A stretch of DNA of 64,000 nt from the NCBI GenBank assembly GCA_033239005.1, contig BSQZ01000109.1, positions 248,001-312,000 of the forward strand, read 5' to 3'. This stretch comes from Lamellibrachia satsuma (Eukaryota; Annelida; Polychaeta; Sabellida; Siboglinidae). This document shows, in pieces, positions 44,641 through 57,210 of this stretch. The notes beneath the pieces are model-generated. The model saw nothing but the letters and a program-made list of their open reading frames with translations. It was not told the DNA's origin and made no database searches. How positions within the stretch are numbered: the first letter of the stretch is position 1; every line of letters starts with the position of its first letter. The position numbers were made by a program, and so were the translations under genes.

Positions 44641-47600
44641 CATTATAAAAGATCCACTGCTGTGATCACGCCGTTCAGCTTAAATGTGTTGTTAGCTGCC
44701 TACTCACCAGGTGTCACCTCTGTCGTTCATCGTTTACAGCTCAACGGACTTTATGAACGTGTCTTATTTAAATGTTTGATTCTATACTACAAAGTCTTTT
44801 TGTGACAGTGACAGAACTTATAATGTACAGTTTGATAGTGAAACTTTCTGTGTTCGTCCCTAACCCCCTTCCCATTCTAACCACGTAACATTTCAAACTA
44901 TAGCCTGTAGTCGTTCTGTGTTCGTCCCTAACCTCCTTCCCATTCTAACCACGTAACATATCAAACTATAGCCTGTAGTCGTTCTGTGTTCGTCCCTAGC
45001 CCCCTTCCTATTCTAACCACGGAACATATCAAACTATAGCCTGTAGTATTTCTGTGTTCGTCCCTAACCCCCTTCCCATTCTAATCACGTAACATATCAA
45101 ACTATAGCCTGTAGTCTTTCTGTATCCGTCCCTAACCTCCTTCCCATTCTAACCACGTAACATATCAAACTATAGCCTGTAGTCTTTCTGTGTTCGTCCC
45201 TAACCTCCTTCCCATTCTAACCACGTAACATATCAAGCTATAGCCTGTAGTCTATCTGTGTTCGTCCCTAACCTCCTTCCCATTCTAACCACGTAACATA
45301 TCAAACTATAGCCTGTAGTCGTTCTGTGTTCGTCCCTAACCTCCTTCCCATTCTAACCACGTAACATATCAAACTATAGCCTGTAGTCTTTCTGTGTTCG
45401 TCCCTAACCCCCTTCCCATTCTAACCACGTAACATATCAAACTATAGCCTGTAGTCTTTCTGTGTTCGTCCCTAACCTCCTTCCCATTCTAACCACGTAA
45501 CATATCAAACTATAGCCTGTAGTCTTTCTGTGTTCGTCCCTAACCTCCTTCCCATTCTAACCACGTAACATATCAAACTATAGCCTGTAGTCTTTCTGTG
45601 TTCGTCCCTAACCTCCTTCCCATTCTAACCACGTAACATATCAAACTATAGCCTGTAGTCTTTCTGTGTTCGTCCCTAACCCCCTTCCCATTCTAACAAC
45701 GTAACATATCAAGCTATAGCATGTAGTCTTTCTGTGTTCGTCCCTAACCTCCTTCTCATTCTAACCACGTAACATATCAAACTATAGCCTGCAGTCTTTC
45801 TGTGTTCGTCCCTAACCTCCTTCCCATTCTAACCACGTAACATATCAAACTATAGCCTGTAGTCGTTCTGTGTTCGTCCCTAACCCCCTTCCCATTCTAA
45901 CCACGTAACATATCAAACTATAGCCTGTAGTCGTTCTGTGTTCGTCCCTAACCCCCTTCCCATTCTAACCACGTAACATATCAAACTATAGCCTGTAGTC
46001 GTTCTGTGTTCGTCCCTAGCCCCCTTCCTATTCTAACCACGTAACATATCAAACTATAGCCTGTAGTCTTTCTGTGTTCGTCCCTAACCCCCTTCCCATT
46101 CTAATCACGTAACATATCAAACTATAGCCTGTAGTCTTTCTGTATCCGTCCCTAACCTCCTTCCCATTCTAACCACGTAACATATCAAACTATAGCCTGT
46201 AGTCTTTCTGTGTCCGTCCCTAACCTCCTTCCCATTCTAACCACGTAACATATCAAGCTAAAGCCTGTAGTCTTTCTGTGTTCGTCCCTAACCTCCTTCC
46301 CATTCTAACCACGTAACATATCAAACTATAGCCTGTAGTCGTTCTGTGTTCGTCCCTAACCTCCTTCCCATTCTAACCACGTAACATATCAAACTATAGC
46401 CTGTAGTCTTTCTGTGTTCGTCCCTAACCCCCTTCCCATTCTAACCACGTAACATATCAAACTATAGCCTGTAGTCTTTCTGTGTTCGTCCCTAACCTCC
46501 TTCCCATTCTAACCACGTAACATATCAAACTATAGCCTGTAGTCTTTCTGTGTTCGTCCCTAACCTCCTTCCCATTCTAACCACGTAACATATCAAACTA
46601 TAGCCTGTAGTCTTTCTGTGTTCGTCCCTAACCTCCTTCCCATTCTAACCACGTAACATATCAAACTATAGCCTGTATTCTTTCTGTGTTCGTCCCTAAC
46701 CTCCTTCCCATTCTAACCACGTAACATATCAAACTATAGCCTGTAGTCGTTCTGTGTTCGTCCCTAACCCCCTTCCCATTCTAACCACGTAACATATCAA
46801 ACTATAACCTGTAGTCTTTCTGTGTTCGTCCCTAATCTCCTTCCCATTCTAACCACGTAACATATCAAACTATAGCCTGTAGTCGTTCTGTGTTCGTCCC
46901 TAACCTCCTTCCCAATCTAACCACGTAACATATCAAACTATAGCCTGTAATCTTTCTGTGTTCGTCCCTAACCCCCTTCCCATTCTAACCACGTAACATA
47001 TCAAACTATAGCCTGTAGTCGTTCTGTGTTCGTCCCTAACCCCCTTCCCATTCTAACTACGTAACATATCAAACTATAGCCTGTAGTCGTTCTGTATTCG
47101 TCCCTAACCTCCTTCCTATTCTAACCACGTAACATATCAAACTATAGCCTGTAGTCGTTCTGTGTTCGTCCCTAACCCCCTTCCCATTCTAACCACGTAA
47201 CATATCAAGCTATAGCATGTAGTCTTTCTGTGTTCGTCCCTAACCTCCTTCCCATTATAACCACGTAACATATCAAACTATAGCCTGTAGTCTTTCTGTG
47301 TTCGTCCCTAACCCCCTTCCCATTCTAACCACGTAACATATCAAACTATAGCCTGTAGTCTTTCTGTGTTCGTCCCTAACCTTCCCATTCTAACCACGTA
47401 ACATATCAAGCTATAGCCTGTAGTCTTTCTGTGTTCGTCCCTAACCTCCTTCCCATTCTAACCACGTAACATATCAAACTATAGCCTGTAGTCTTTCTGT
47501 GTTCGTCCCTAACCCCCTTCCCATTCTAATCACGTAACATATCAAACTATAGCCTGTAGTCTTTCTGTGTTCGTCCCTAACCTCCTTCCCAGTCTAACCA

Positions 47601-50130
47601 CGTAACATATCAAACTATAGCCTGTAGTCTTTCTGTGTTCGTCCCTAACCCCCTTCCCATTCTAACCACGTAACATATCAAACAATAGCCTGTAGTCTTT
47701 CTGTGTTCGTCCCTAACCTCCTTCCCATTCTAACCACGTAACATATCAAACAATAGCCTGTAGTCTGTCTGTGTTCGTCCCTAACCTCCTTCCCATTCTA
47801 ACCACGTAACATATCAAACAATAGCCTGTAGTCTGTCTGTGTTCGTCCCTAACCCCCTTCCCATTCTAACCAGTAACATATCAAACTATAGCCTGTAGTC
47901 TTTCTGTGTTCGTCCCTAACCCCCTTCCCATTCTAACCACGTAACATATCAAACTATAGCCTGTAGTCGTTCTGTGTTCGTCCCTAACCTCCTTCCCATT
48001 CTAACCACGTAACATATCAAGCTATAGCCTGTAGTCGTTCTGTATTCGTCCCTAACCTCCTTCCCATTCTAACCACGTAACATATCAAACTATAGCCTGT
48101 AGTCTTTCTGTGTTCGTCCCTAACCTCCTTCCCATTTTTACCACGTAGCATATCAAGCTATAGCCTGTAGTCTTTCTGTATTCGTCCCTAACCTCCTTCC
48201 CATTCTATCCACGTAACATATCAAACTATAGCCTGTAGTCTTTCTGTGTTCGTCCCTAACCCCCTTCCCATTCTAACCACGTAACATATCAAGCTATAGC
48301 CTGTAGTCGTTCTGTGTTCGTCCCTAACCTCCTTCCCATTCTATCCACGTAACATATCAAGCTATAGCCTGTAGTCTTTCTGTATTCGTCCCTAACCCCC
48401 TTCCCATTCTAACCACGTAACATATCAAACTATAGCCTGTAGTCATTCTGTGTTCGTCCCTAACCTCCTTCCCATTCTAACCACGTAACATATCAAACTA
48501 TAGCCTGTAGTCTTTCTGTGTTCGTCCCTAACCCCCTTCCCATTCTAACCACGTAACATATCAAGCTATAGCCTGTAGTCGTTCTGTGTTCGTCCCTAAC
48601 CTCCTTCCCATTCTATCCACGTAACATATCAAGCTATAGCCTGTAGTCTTTCTGTATTCGTCCCTAACCCCCTTCCCATTCTAACCACGTAACATATCAA
48701 ACTATAGCCTGTAGTCTGTCTGTATTCGTCCCTAACCTCCTTCCCATTCTAACCACGTAACATATCAAGCTATAGCCTGTAGTCGTTCTGTGTTCGTCCC
48801 TAACCCCCTTCCCATTCTAACCACGTAACATATCAAACTATAGCCTGTAGTCATTCTGTGTTCGTCCCTAACCCCCTTCCCATTATATCCACGTAACATA
48901 TCAAACTATAGCCTGTAGTCTTTCTGTGTTCGTCCCTAACCCCCTTCCCATTCTAACCACGTAACATATCAAGCTATAGCCTGTAGTCGTTCTGTGTTCG
49001 TCCCTAACCCCCTTCCCATTCTAACCACGTAACATATCAAGCTATAGCCTGTAGTCATTCTGTGTTCGTCCCTAACCCCCTTCCCATTCTAACCACGTAA
49101 CATATCAAACTATAGCCTGTAGTCTTTCTGTGTTCGTCCCTAACCTCCTTCCCATTCTATCCACGTAACATATCAAACTATAGCCTGTAGTCATTCTGTG
49201 TTCGTCCCTAACCTCCTTCCCATTCTATCCACGTAACATATCAAACTATAGCCTGTAGTCATTCTGTGTTCGTCCCTAACCTCCTTCCCATTCTAATCAC
49301 GTAACATATCAAACTATAGCCTGTAGTCTTTCTGTGTTCGTCCCTAACCTCCTTCCCATTCTATCCACGTAACATATCAAACTATAGCCTGTAGTCATTC
49401 TGTGTTCGTCCCTAACCTCCTTCCCATTCTATCCACGTAACATATCAAACTATAGCCTGTAGTCATTCTGTGTTCGTCCCTAACCTCCTTCCCATTCTAA
49501 CCACGTAACATATCAAACTATAGCTTGTAGTCATTCTGTGTTCGTCCCTAACCTCCTTCCCATTCTATCCACGTAACATATCAAACTATAGCCTGTAGTC
49601 ATTCTGTGTTCGTCCCTAACCTCCTTCCCATTCTAACCACGTAACATATCAAATTATAGCCTGTAGTCTTTCTGTATTCGTTCCTAACCTCCTTCCCATT
49701 CTAACCACGTAACATATCAAACTATAGCCTGTAGTCTTTCTGTATTCGTCCCTAACCCCCTTCCAATTCTAACCACGTAACATATCAAACTATAGCCTGT
49801 AGTCGTTCTGTATTCGTCCCTAACCCCCTTCCCATTCTAACCACGTAACATATCAAACTATAGCCTGTAGTCGTTCTGTGTTCGTCCCTAACCTCCTTCC
49901 CATTCTAACCACGTAACATATCAAGCTATAGCCTGTAGTCTTTCTGTGTTCGTCCCTAACCTCCTTCCCAATCTAACCACGTAACATATCAAACTATAGC
50001 CTGTAGTTGTAGACTGACAGAAAACTGTCATTATAGTTATCTACAAGTGAGCTTACTGTAACTGACCTGTAATCACACGCACGACTGTGTTAAATAGCCG
50101 TGACTGAACACGGAACACGGCGGCGGGTGC
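44641..50130. repeat. Duplicated segment, copy B, with the 68-bp satellite as core
   Basis: Its flanks are homologous to copy A (42476-43681). The match includes ACAGTTTGATAGTGAAACT immediately before both cores. After the core, GTAGTTGTAGACTGAC and ACTGTCATTATAGTTATCTA are shared. GAACACGGCGGCGGGTG (50111) also occurs at 44092 after copy A. The two copies therefore carry different tandem repeats at the same relative site. Confidence 0.85.
44848..50008. repeat. 68-bp satellite, about 76 copies
   Basis: The unit includes TTCTGTGTTCGTCCCTAACC and CCACGTAACATATCAAACTA. Rare variants (CCCTAGCCCCCTTCCTATTC, GTATCCGTC) recur exactly 1,020 bp apart (for example 44996 and 46016), so the first 30 or so units are a 15-unit block in two copies. 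A CTATCCACG variant dominates 48.3-49.6 kb. One unit near 47380 is shorter. Every unit holds one CCCTAACC, the telomere-like word. Confidence 0.98.
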
Positions 50131-50286
50131 CACGTCAAAGATTCCCTAGATTGTCACCGTGTGATGGTGTCACTTAAGTATATGTAGGGGAGACCGGGTC
50201 TAGTTGTATACAGGGGCGAGTTGTTACAGAGTCGTTTTTTTTGTGGCACACATATAGAGCTACCATCGACAGTAGTTGGTTGGAAG

Positions 50287-52725
50287 TCCACTAGCGGACA
50301 CACTGTCCAAACACTGGGAGTGAAGTCCACTAGCGGACACACTGTCCAAACACTGGGAGTGAAGTCCACCAGCAGACACACTGTCCAAACACTGGGAGTG
50401 AAGTCCACTAGCAGACACACTGTCCAAACTCTGGGAGTGAAGTCCACTAGCGGACACACTGTCCAAACACTGGGAGTGAAGTCCACTACCAGACACACTG
50501 TCCAAACACTGGGAGTGAAGTCCACTAGCGGACACACTGTCCAAACACTAGGAGTGAAGTCCACTAGCAGACACACTGTCCAAACACTGGGAGTGAAGTC
50601 CACCAGCAGACACACTGTCCAAACACTGGGAGTGAAGTCCACCAGCAGACACACTGTCCAAACACTGGGAGTGAAGTCCACCAGCAGACACACTGTCCAA
50701 ACACTGGGAGTGAAGTCCACCAACAGACACACTGTCCAAACACTGGGAGTGAATTCCACCAGCAGACACACTGTCCAAACACTGGGAGTGAAGTCCACCA
50801 GCAGACACACTGTCCAAACACTGGGAGTGAAGTCCACCAGCAGACACACTGTCCAAACACTGGGAGTGAAGTCCACCAACAGACACACTGTCCAAACACT
50901 GGGAGTGAAGTCCACTAGCGGACACACTGTCCAAACACTGGGAGTGAAGTCCTCTAGCGGACACACTGTCCAAACACTGGGAGTGAAGTCCACCAGCAGA
51001 CACACTGTCCAAACACTGGGAGTGAAGTCCACTAGCAGACACACTGTCCAAACACTGGGAGTGAAGTCCACTAGCGGACACACTGTCCAAACACTGGGAG
51101 TGAAGTCCACTAGCAGACACACTGTCCAAACACTGGGAGTGAAGTCCACTAGCGGACACACTGTCCAAACACTAGGAGTGAAGTCCACCAGCAGACACAC
51201 TGTCCAAACACTGGGAGTGAAGTCCACCAGCAGACACACTGTCCAAACACTGGGAGTGAAGTCCACCAGCAGACACACTGTCCAAACACTGGGAGTGAAG
51301 TCCACCAGCAGACACACTGTCCAAACACTGGGAGTGAAGTCCACCAGCAGACACACTGTCCAAACACTGGGAGTGAAGTCCACCAGCAGACACACTGTCC
51401 AAACACTGGGAGTGAAGTCCACCAGCAGACACACTGTCCAAACACTGGGAGTGAAGTCCACTAGCAGACACACTGTCCAAACACTGGGAGTGAAGTCCAC
51501 TAGCAGACACACTGTCCAAACACTGGGAGTGAAGTCCACTAGCAGACACACTGTCCAAACACTGGGAGTGAAGTCCACCAGCAGACGCACTGTCCAAACA
51601 CTGGGAGTGAAGTCCACCAGCATACACACTTTCCAAACACTGGGAGTGAAGTCCACTAGCAGACACACTGTCCAAACACTGGGAGTGAAGTCCACTAGCG
51701 GACACACTGTCCAAACACTGGGAGTGAAGTCCACTAGCGGACACACTGTCCAAACACTGGGAGTGAAGTCCACTAGCGGACACACTGTCCAAACACTGGG
51801 AGTGAAGTCCACTAGCGGACACACTGTCCAAACACTGGGAGTGAAGTCCACTAGCGGACACACTGTCCAAACACTGGGAGTGAAGTCCACCAGCAGACAC
51901 ACTGTCCAAACACTGGGAGTGAAGTCCACCAACAGACACACTGTCCAAACACTGGGAGTGAAGTCCACTAGCGGACACACTGTCCAAACACTGGGAGTGA
52001 AGTCCACTAGCAGACACACTGTCCAAACACTGGGAGTGAAGTCCACTAGCGGACACACTGTCCAAACACTAGGAGTGAAGTCCACTAGCAGACACACTGT
52101 CCAAACACTGGGAGTGAAGTCCACCAGCAGACACACTGTCCAAACACTGGGAGTGAAGTCCACCAGCAGACACACTGTCCAAACACTGGGAGTGAAGTCC
52201 ACCAGCAGACACACTGTCCAAACACTGGGAGTGAAGTCCACCAGCAGACACACTGTCCAAACACTGGGAGTGAAGTCCACCAGCAGACACACTGTCCAAA
52301 CACTGGGAGTGAAGTCCACCAGCAGACACACTGTCCAAACACTGGGAGTGAAGTCCACCAACAGACACACAGTCCAAACACTGGGAGTGAAGTCCACTAG
52401 CGGACACACTGTCCAAACACTAGGAGTGAAGTCCACTAGCAGACACACTGTCCAAACACTGGGAGTGAAGTCCACCAGCAGACACACTGTCCAAACACTG
52501 GGAGTGAAGTCCACTAGCGGACACACTGTCCAAACACTGGGAGTGAAGTCCACTAGCAGACACACTGTCCAAACACTGGGAGTGAAGTCCACCAGCAGAC
52601 ACACTGTCCAAACACTGGGAGTGAAGTCCACTAGCGGACACACTGTCCAAACACTGGGAGTGAAGTCCACTAGCAGACATACTGTCCAAACACTGGGAGT
52701 GAAGTCCACTAGCGGACACACTGTC
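50287..52725. repeat. 39-bp satellite, about 63 copies
   Basis: The unit contains CACTGTCCAAACACTGGGAG and GTGAAGTCCACCAGCAGACA. Four spacer types (CTAGCGG, CTAGCAG, CCAGCAG, CCAACAG) occur in partly repeated orders. A rare CTAGGAG variant recurs 624, 897 and 351 bp apart (16, 23, 9 units). The 13-codon unit has no stop in four frames, so frames of 841 (plus) and 872 (minus) codons span it. I regard both as artefacts. Confidence 0.98.
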
Positions 52726-52848
52726 CATCGGCAAAGAATAAAGTGAAGAATAAAAAAGGGTAAAGAATACAAACTTAACGAGGTGTAGACAAAAATGGCA
52801 TTTTAACCACCTAAAAGTTTTATGTTTCGTGAATAAAAATTGAAACAT

Positions 52849-52936
52849 GTCTACTATATAGTATAAGGGGTTATGCCGTCTACTATATAGTATAAGGGGT
52901 TATACCGTCTACTATATAGTATAAGGGGTTATGCCG
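52849..52936. repeat. 29-bp tandem repeat, 3 copies
   Basis: GTCTACTATATAGTATAAGG plus GGTTATGCC. Each unit contains the palindrome TACTATATAGTA. Confidence 0.97.
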
Positions 52937-53114
52937 AGTAGAAGTTAAATTCAGGATTTGTTATCGTCCATGTGCGCTCAACTGCAAAATTGTGTTTGGG
53001 GCAAGTTGTTACAACTTTAACACCGCTCGGACGGCTCACACCGAGTTGTGTGCACACAATAATTGAAAGAATAAAAATGTAAGTACTGTAAACGCTAGCA
53101 GCGTCAAACACAAA

Positions 53115-53245
53115 TTACGAATGTCTCGGAAGGGCGGGTTACACAAAGATGACCATTTTTTGGATTCTCGATGAGCCAATGGCTTCCTTGTCCACGTGAC
53201 ATTAAGTGTTTTGCCTTGGGTGACAATCTTGTTCAAGTTGTATGG
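53115..53245 (+). mobile_element. LINE 3' end fragment
   Basis: GGCGGGTTACACAAAGATGA and GAGCCAATGGCTTCCTTGTC match the 3' terminus of the LINE copy at 37160-37250. No coding sequence remains. Confidence 0.7.
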
Positions 53246-54767
53246 CACAGCCCTATTTGAGCAATTAATAAATATTCACGATTCATTGAAATGTGGATGT
53301 TCGTGCGCGTGCGTGTATCGTTCAATCAATTAAAAGTCGCATTACATATATTTACTGCCATTCACTATTTCATACTCCATTCAATAATTTACATTCAATT
53401 CACAAGTGTGTGTTATGTGTGAATCCGGGGAATGAGTTCCCTTTGATAACTAAAAATGAGATATAATAGCTTAATATATGAAGCTGCGAACACCTACATT
53501 GTTATGCACCCTGTATGTAAAATGTAATAGTAGTGGCCTGTTTCTGTCTCGTGAGACAATGCTTGTGTTTGCTGCATCATGTCGGTTGATTGCGAGCTGT
53601 CGCCTCTCACGCTTGATCTCCTGGTGAGTCTGGTATGCTTTGATGTCTATAGCAGAACCGCCAGTAAGACTGGTTCGCCAGGTAGGTCGTTCTTCAGCAA
53701 CTGTTTGCCAGTGCATAGGATCGATGCCATAATCTTTCAGGTCTCTTTTTATGACATCTTTGTATAGCAGTTTGGGTCGGCCAACTGGTCGTTTGCCTCC
53801 AGTTAACTCCCCATACAGAATTTGTTTAGGAAGGCGGTCAATGGGCATACGGTGTATTTTTGGTTTTAGAATGCTGCTTAGTGGAGTTGAGTTGCAGCGT
53901 TGTAGGATTTCCAGGTTGCCATTTCACACCAAGGACAGTGCGTAGGCAGCGTGGGTGGAAACTGTTTAATTTCAGTTCCTGTTTACGATAGGTAGTCCAC
54001 GTCTCTGCACTATACAAAAGGATGCTGAGCGCGCATGCGTAATACACTTTCGATTTTGTATGTAGTGTCAGGCCCTTGTTGGACCAAACTCTTTTTGAGA
54101 GTCTTCCAAAGGATGTTGCGCCTTTTGCCTAGCTGGGTGTTAAGTTCCTTGTCAAGTGTGAAATCGTTGGACATGATGGAGCCTAAGTATGAGAAGTTCT
54201 CAACGGTTTCGAGTGCTTCATCACTGAGAGTGATCTTGGCTACTTAAGTGCCGTGGCTCACGATGACGGTCTTTTTGACACTGATTTCGAGACCAAACGC
54301 TGAGCAAGTATTGGAAAAACTGTCTATGACAGACTGCAGCTGTTCCTCGGAATGAGAGCAGAAGGCAGCGTCATCTGCATAGAGGGCCTCGCGCACATGT
54401 AATGTTTTTGTTTTGATCTTAGCCTTCAGGCGTGATGTAGATAATACATTGGCATCAAATCTGGTTCTCACGCCCACTACAGAGTTAGCAAGGTTAGCAT
54501 TTTGTTTTGCTTTTCTCAATAATACAGAGAAGTATATCCCGAGAAGAGTTGGGGCCAGAACACAGCCCTGCTTCATACCATTTACAATGGGAAAGGGTTA
54601 TGATCTGATATCATTCCATATACTTGGGCAGTGCCTTGCAAGTTTTCGTGGAATGATTTGGTAAGATCAAGTAAGATTGGAGGACATCCAACTTTCTTGA
54701 AAGTAGTGAAGAGTGCTTCTCGATTCACGTAGTCAAAAGCTTTAGTGAGATCCACAAAAGCCACGTG

Positions 54768-54830
54768 GAGTGGCATCTATTGCTCCCTTGCCACGTGGAG
54801 TGGCATCTGTTGCTCCGTTGCTTTTTCTTG
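54768..54830 (-). repeat. About 30-bp tandem duplication in the LINE RT
   Basis: CCACGTGGAGTGGCATCTATTGCTCC and CCACGTGGAGTGGCATCTGTTGCTCC (first 20 bases shared) repeat QQMPLHVA just upstream of RT motif A. The copy nearest motif A has acquired a stop. Confidence 0.9.
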
Positions 54831-55716
54831 TAGTTGGCTTACACATAAAATCATATCTACAGTACCTCTTCCTGAGCGGAATCCACCCTGTGAGTCAGGG
54901 TACACCCGTTCGGCCAGCGTTTGTAGACGTGTATGAATAATACGTGTAAATATTTTCCCTACAACACTTAGCAGAGATGTTCCTCTGTAGTTATTGCAGT
55001 CACCCCGTCACCCTTGTTATTGTAGTTACCTCTGTCGCCCTTGTTGTTGTACAGGGTGATTGTATTTGAGTCCCTCATTTCCAGTGGGACTGTGCGTTCT
55101 CGCCAGCACTTTAAGAGTAGACTGTAGATTGGTGATAACAATACTTCTATGCCAGTCTTGATCAGGTCTGCAGGAATCGCGTCTATGCCTGAGGCTTTGT
55201 TATTTGACAGTCTGGCGATAAGAGCCTTCATCTCTGTGAACTGTGGTTCATCGTCAAGTTCTTCCATAATCTCCATTGATGGCACTTTGTCAATTGCAGA
55301 CGCAGTGTAGGGTCTTTCTGTGCCGTAAAAATCGGAGAAGTGTTCAATCCATCGATTCATTTGGTTGGTTCTTTTAGTTAGTGTTACGCCATCGTCCGAT
55401 CTGAGATCGAAGCGCTGTTTTTTGTGTGGGGCCTATAGCTGTTTTTTATGCCTATATACATACTTTTCAAGTTCCCAGTTTTTGCCGTTGTCTCGATATC
55501 CTCACTTAGGCCAACATAGTATAAATTAAGTGTTTTTCTGGCAGTTCTTTGAGCTAGACTTCGAGACTCTGTAGCGAGCACTGGTTGCCACATTTGGCCT
55601 GCTTTTGAATTCCAAAAGCACCTTATGTTTTGCTTTAATCGCCGGTTTCATTGTGTCAAGACTGGCTACAAACAAGTCGTGGTGAGATCTTACGCCAAAA
55701 GTGTCCAATGCTGATT

Positions 55717-56160
55717 GTTAGAGAAGCTGCCAGTTCTCATTTGTTAGAGAAGCTGCCAGTTCTCATTTGTTAGAGAAGCTGCCAGTTCTCATTTGTTAGA
55801 GAAGCTGCCAGTTCTCATTTGTTAGAGAAGCTGCCAGTACTCATTTGTTAGAGAAGCTGCCAGTTCTCATTTGTTAGAGAAGCTGCCAGTTCTCATTTGT
55901 TAGAGAAGCTGCCAGTTCTCATTTGTTAGAGAAGCTGCCAGTTCTCATTTGTTAGAGAAGCTGCCAGTTGTCATTTGTTAGAGAAGCTGCCAGTACTCAT
56001 TTGTTAGAGAAGCTGCCAGTTCTCATTTGTTAGAGAAGCTGCCAGTTCTCATTTGTTAGAGAAGCTGCCAGTTGTCATTTGTTAGAGAAGCTGCCAGTTC
56101 TCATTTGTTAGAGAAGCTGCCAGTTCTCATTTGTTAGAGAAGCTGCCAGTTCTCATTTGC
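55717..56160 (-). repeat. 26-bp minisatellite inside the LINE, 17 copies
   Basis: The unit GTTAGAGAAGCTGCCAGTTC plus TCATTT. On minus it reads NENWQLL, continuous with the LINE sequence on both sides (RRRREC before it, TNENWQLL at the right boundary). The array is therefore an expansion of LINE coding sequence. Because 26 is not a multiple of three it destroys the frame. Confidence 0.92.
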
Positions 56161-57210
56161 ATTCCCGTCTTCTTCTAATTGACCAACTCGGTGTTTCAGT
56201 CTTGTCTTGTAGCTCGCAGTCAGTTGTCGAATACAGGTGTTCGATATATGAACTCTGGTTTGTCCATGATGCTTTCTCTGTGGTGGGGTTTAGGCGACAA
56301 TGTCTTGTTTGAGATAACACGACTTTGATTTGTGTCGTAATTTGCATTGTGGTATGATCTTGTTGTGGTAACATCGTTCAGATGGCGACGCGTAATCAGA
56401 ACAAGATCTAGTTGATGCCATGTGTAGGATCTGGGATGCATCCAGGAGACCTTGTGATGTTCTTTGCATTGTGTGTAGGTGTTAGCGACACAGAGTTTGA
56501 ACTTAGCACTCAACTCTTGGAGATGCTGTCCATTGTCATTTATTTTCCCAATGCCGAAAGCACCTACAGTGTCGGGCCAGGATTCGTTGTCATTGCCCAC
56601 GCGAACATTGGAGTCCCCTTTTCTGATTTGAGCACAGACTCAACTACTTGTGCAAGTGCTGCAAAGAAGAGACCTTTGACTTCTGGTTGAGCTATCAACG
56701 TTGGCGCGTATACACATAATCGTGGCATCACCTTTCTCCAGAGAGATTGCATGTGTCCCCTCTAGCGTTCTGCATAAGGTGTTCTTCACAGCAAGTCCAA
56801 CGACGTGTTGACTCTTGCAGCCAACTGGTTTCTCTGACCAGTATATTGTGTACACAAGTTCTCTGATGGGGAATTTCTCGAGTAGTCTTGTATCTTGGAG
56901 TGCGGCAATATCAACTGATCTTTTGGCCAGTTCACGGTCGATGACAGCACTTTTTCTGGAATCGTTAATTAAATCATAGTCCGGGGACATGCCAGGGGCC
57001 ATAGTCCGTGCATTCCACGTGCCAAGGCACAGTTTTCGTTGAATCTTTGCAGTAAGTGTGTGGATTGCGGTCTGATAATAGGTCTGCACACCCATGCAGA
57101 CCTACAGACTGTGGCGGGTCAGATCCGTGTTGACCGGGGGCTGCCCAGTTTGGAGCGGGCGGATACTGACAAACGTCTCTCCCACTGTCGGAGGTGGTCC
57201 CTGGAGTCAT

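Larger units (their letters stand above)
53471..57210 (-). mobile_element. LINE with endonuclease and RT, degraded
   Basis: Read 5'-3' on minus. An AP-endonuclease-like start (LCLGTWNARTMAPGM, VDIAALQDTRLLEK, MGNDNESWPDTVGAFGIGK, WMHPRSYTWHQLDLVLITRR) spans 57095-56220. The RT spans 55360-54244, with NNKASGIDAIPADLIK, AFVDLTKAFDYVN (motif A), QGCVLAPTLLGIYFS (motif B) and REALYADDAAFCSHSEEQ (YADD active site). The end (54047-53471) gives ILLYSAETWTTYRKQE and GGKRPVGRPKLLYKDVIKRD. Many frameshifts and stops occur, and a 26-bp array (55717-56160) splits the region between EN and RT. Short tandem duplications inside the RT are noted separately. The clade is not resolved by eye. Confidence 0.85.

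Noticed and set aside
50154..52772. Frames of 872 (minus) and 841 (plus) codons as a giant repeat protein
   Set aside because: They cover one 39-bp array on opposite strands, and the same DNA cannot plausibly be selected in both. Flanking residues show no signal or anchor.
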